Assembly: GCA_007116295.1 (NCBI GenBank)
Contig: SKIS01000045.1
Span: forward strand, 1 to 6,228
DNA length: 6,228 bases
Direction: 5' to 3'
DNA from: Candidatus Woesearchaeota archaeon
GTDB taxonomy: Archaea > Nanobdellota > Nanobdellia > Woesearchaeales > 21-14-0-10-32-9
The position numbers and the translations under genes are program-made. Under the pieces are notes generated by a model that was given only the letters and a program-made list of their open reading frames with translations, was not told the origin of the DNA and ran no database searches. Shown in pieces: positions 5,506 to 6,228 of this stretch. Every line of letters begins with the position of its first letter. The first letter of the stretch is position 1.

Positions 5506-6228
5506 TTATAGTGTGCTCCTACTGTTTATTTCTCCAACTAAGTTTGAGGAGTAAAGCTTTTTTACGTCTTTTTTGTGATTGCTCAATAACCAAACCAGTT
5601 TTATATATGCTGTTTCAGTAGACATAGCTAAGTTATGGCCTAGTATTCCTTCGTTTTTCAGATGTCTTCCAGGCCTATAAACGTTTAGATTTATTCTTCC
5701 ATACACTGTCTGAGTAGTCATGGCTATAGGTATTTTTTTTGCTAATTCTTTTATTTTTTCAAATACTTTTTTGTTATCTTCTGTGTGGCTATCGAATTTT
5801 GTTATTGGAAAATGACCCAGTCCTGTTCCTTCTAATATTAAACCATCGTATTTTTTGTAGATATCAAATTCTTCTGGCTTTAAACCTGGTCTTGCTTTTA
5901 GTATGCCTACTTTTATTTTTGGATTGAACTTTGTAGGACTGAATTTTTTTGTGTTTTTTAGTTTTCTGTGGATTTTTATTTTATCAGGTAACGTAATTGT
6001 AGCAATAGTTCCTCCTGTCAATGATTTGAAAGCATCTCTTCTAGATGAGTGTAATTTCATAATATTTGTTCCTTCTAAAATATCACAAGAGTTGTCATTA
6101 AGTGAATTATGCATACAGACAAACACTCCTGGCATTTTTTGGTTTATCCAATTTACAGCAGCTATAAGGTTATTAGCAGCATCACTGCTTGGACGATCAC
6201 TACTTCTTTGACTTCCCACTATTACTAC
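5506..6228 (-). CDS. gatD: Glu-tRNA(Gln) amidotransferase subunit D, C-terminal 240 residues
   Basis: GatD is an L-asparaginase-like glutaminase that supplies ammonia to GatE. The frame stays open to the right edge, so the N-terminal part, with the small beta-barrel and the first catalytic residues (two Thr and Asp), lies outside the window. A GTG at 6219 is an internal valine, not the start: VVIVGSQRSSDRPSSDA reads across it and is the conserved strand and loop of archaeal GatD. The fourth catalytic residue, the lysine, is visible in IMKLHSSRRDAF, with its codon at 6055-6057. Further downstream, LILEGTGLGHFP and MTTQTVYGRINLNVY match the C-terminal asparaginase subdomain. The ending with SNLVGEINSRS is also usual. 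Full GatD is about 410-440 residues, so roughly half is present. It is the first gene seen in the gatD-gatE-hydrolase operon. Confidence 0.95.
   Translation of the reverse strand, partial: VVIVGSQRSSDRPSSDAANNLIAAVNWINQKMPGVFVCMHNSLNDNSCDILEGTNIMKLHSSRRDAFKSLTGGTIATITLPDKIKIHRKLKNTKKFSPTKFNPKIKVGILKARPGLKPEEFDIYKKYDGLILEGTGLGHFPITKFDSHTEDNKKVFEKIKELAKKIPIAMTTQTVYGRINLNVYRPGRHLKNEGILGHNLAMSTETAYIKLVWLLSNHKKDVKKLYSSNLVGEINSRSTL
5516..5520 (-). promoter_or_regulatory. Ribosome-binding site of gatE
   Basis: AGGAG on the minus strand lies 11 nt before the gatE ATG, inside the last codons of gatD. It supports the ATG at 5504 and gives gatE its own initiation signal despite the 1-nt gap after gatD. 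Confidence 0.6.

Noticed and set aside
3419..6211. Plus-strand frames of 62-145 codons opposite the hydrolase, gatE and gatD
   Set aside because: They are shadows of strongly conserved minus-strand genes, with no motifs or initiation signals of their own.
6217..6219. GTG at 6219 as the start of a 237-residue protein
   Set aside because: The frame is open to the window edge, and conserved GatD sequence (VVIVGSQRSSDRP) runs across this codon. It is an internal valine of a truncated gene.

Overview
This window is AT-rich DNA from an archaeon. The strongest evidence is a gatD-gatE pair, the archaea-only Glu-tRNA(Gln) amidotransferase. Supporting evidence is a tRNA gene interrupted by an intron at the archaeal 37/38 position, TATA-type promoter elements and T-run terminators. 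The low GC content, compact layout (overlapping or 1-bp-spaced genes) and a shortened GatE would fit a reduced-genome lineage such as DPANN. That placement is inference, because no rRNA or other marker is present.

Layout from left to right. Positions 1-2049 (minus) hold a long open frame cut by the left edge. It encodes an FtsK/HerA-type DNA-pumping ATPase with Walker A, Walker B and sensor motifs, followed by a basic linker, an unassigned domain and a Lys-rich coiled coil. A 77-bp divergent spacer carries promoter elements for both directions. Positions 2127-2244 (plus) hold an intron-containing tRNA-Arg(CCU). The last 12 nt of the tRNA plus 4 nt of flank are repeated exactly at 2280-2295, just before a membrane protein gene at 2307-3287 (plus). 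That gene is in the lysylphosphatidylglycerol-synthase TM / flippase-like family. It ends 1 bp from the end of the convergent gene at 3289-4092.

The right half is a tight minus-strand operon, gatD (5506-6228, N-terminus off the window), gatE (4089-5504) and an alpha/beta hydrolase (3289-4092). It has a 1-nt gap between gatD and gatE and a 4-bp ATGA overlap between gatE and the hydrolase. GatD releases ammonia from glutamine, and GatE uses it to convert Glu-tRNA(Gln) to Gln-tRNA(Gln). The hydrolase is probably co-translated with them but has no obvious role in the reaction.

No stretch over 300 bases lacks a gene. I see no insertion sequence, CRISPR array or clear new defence system. The most unusual points are the GatE that lacks room for the AspRS-like insertion domain, and the 2245-2306 segment with its tRNA-end duplication, SD-sequestering hairpin and seven-codon reading frame.
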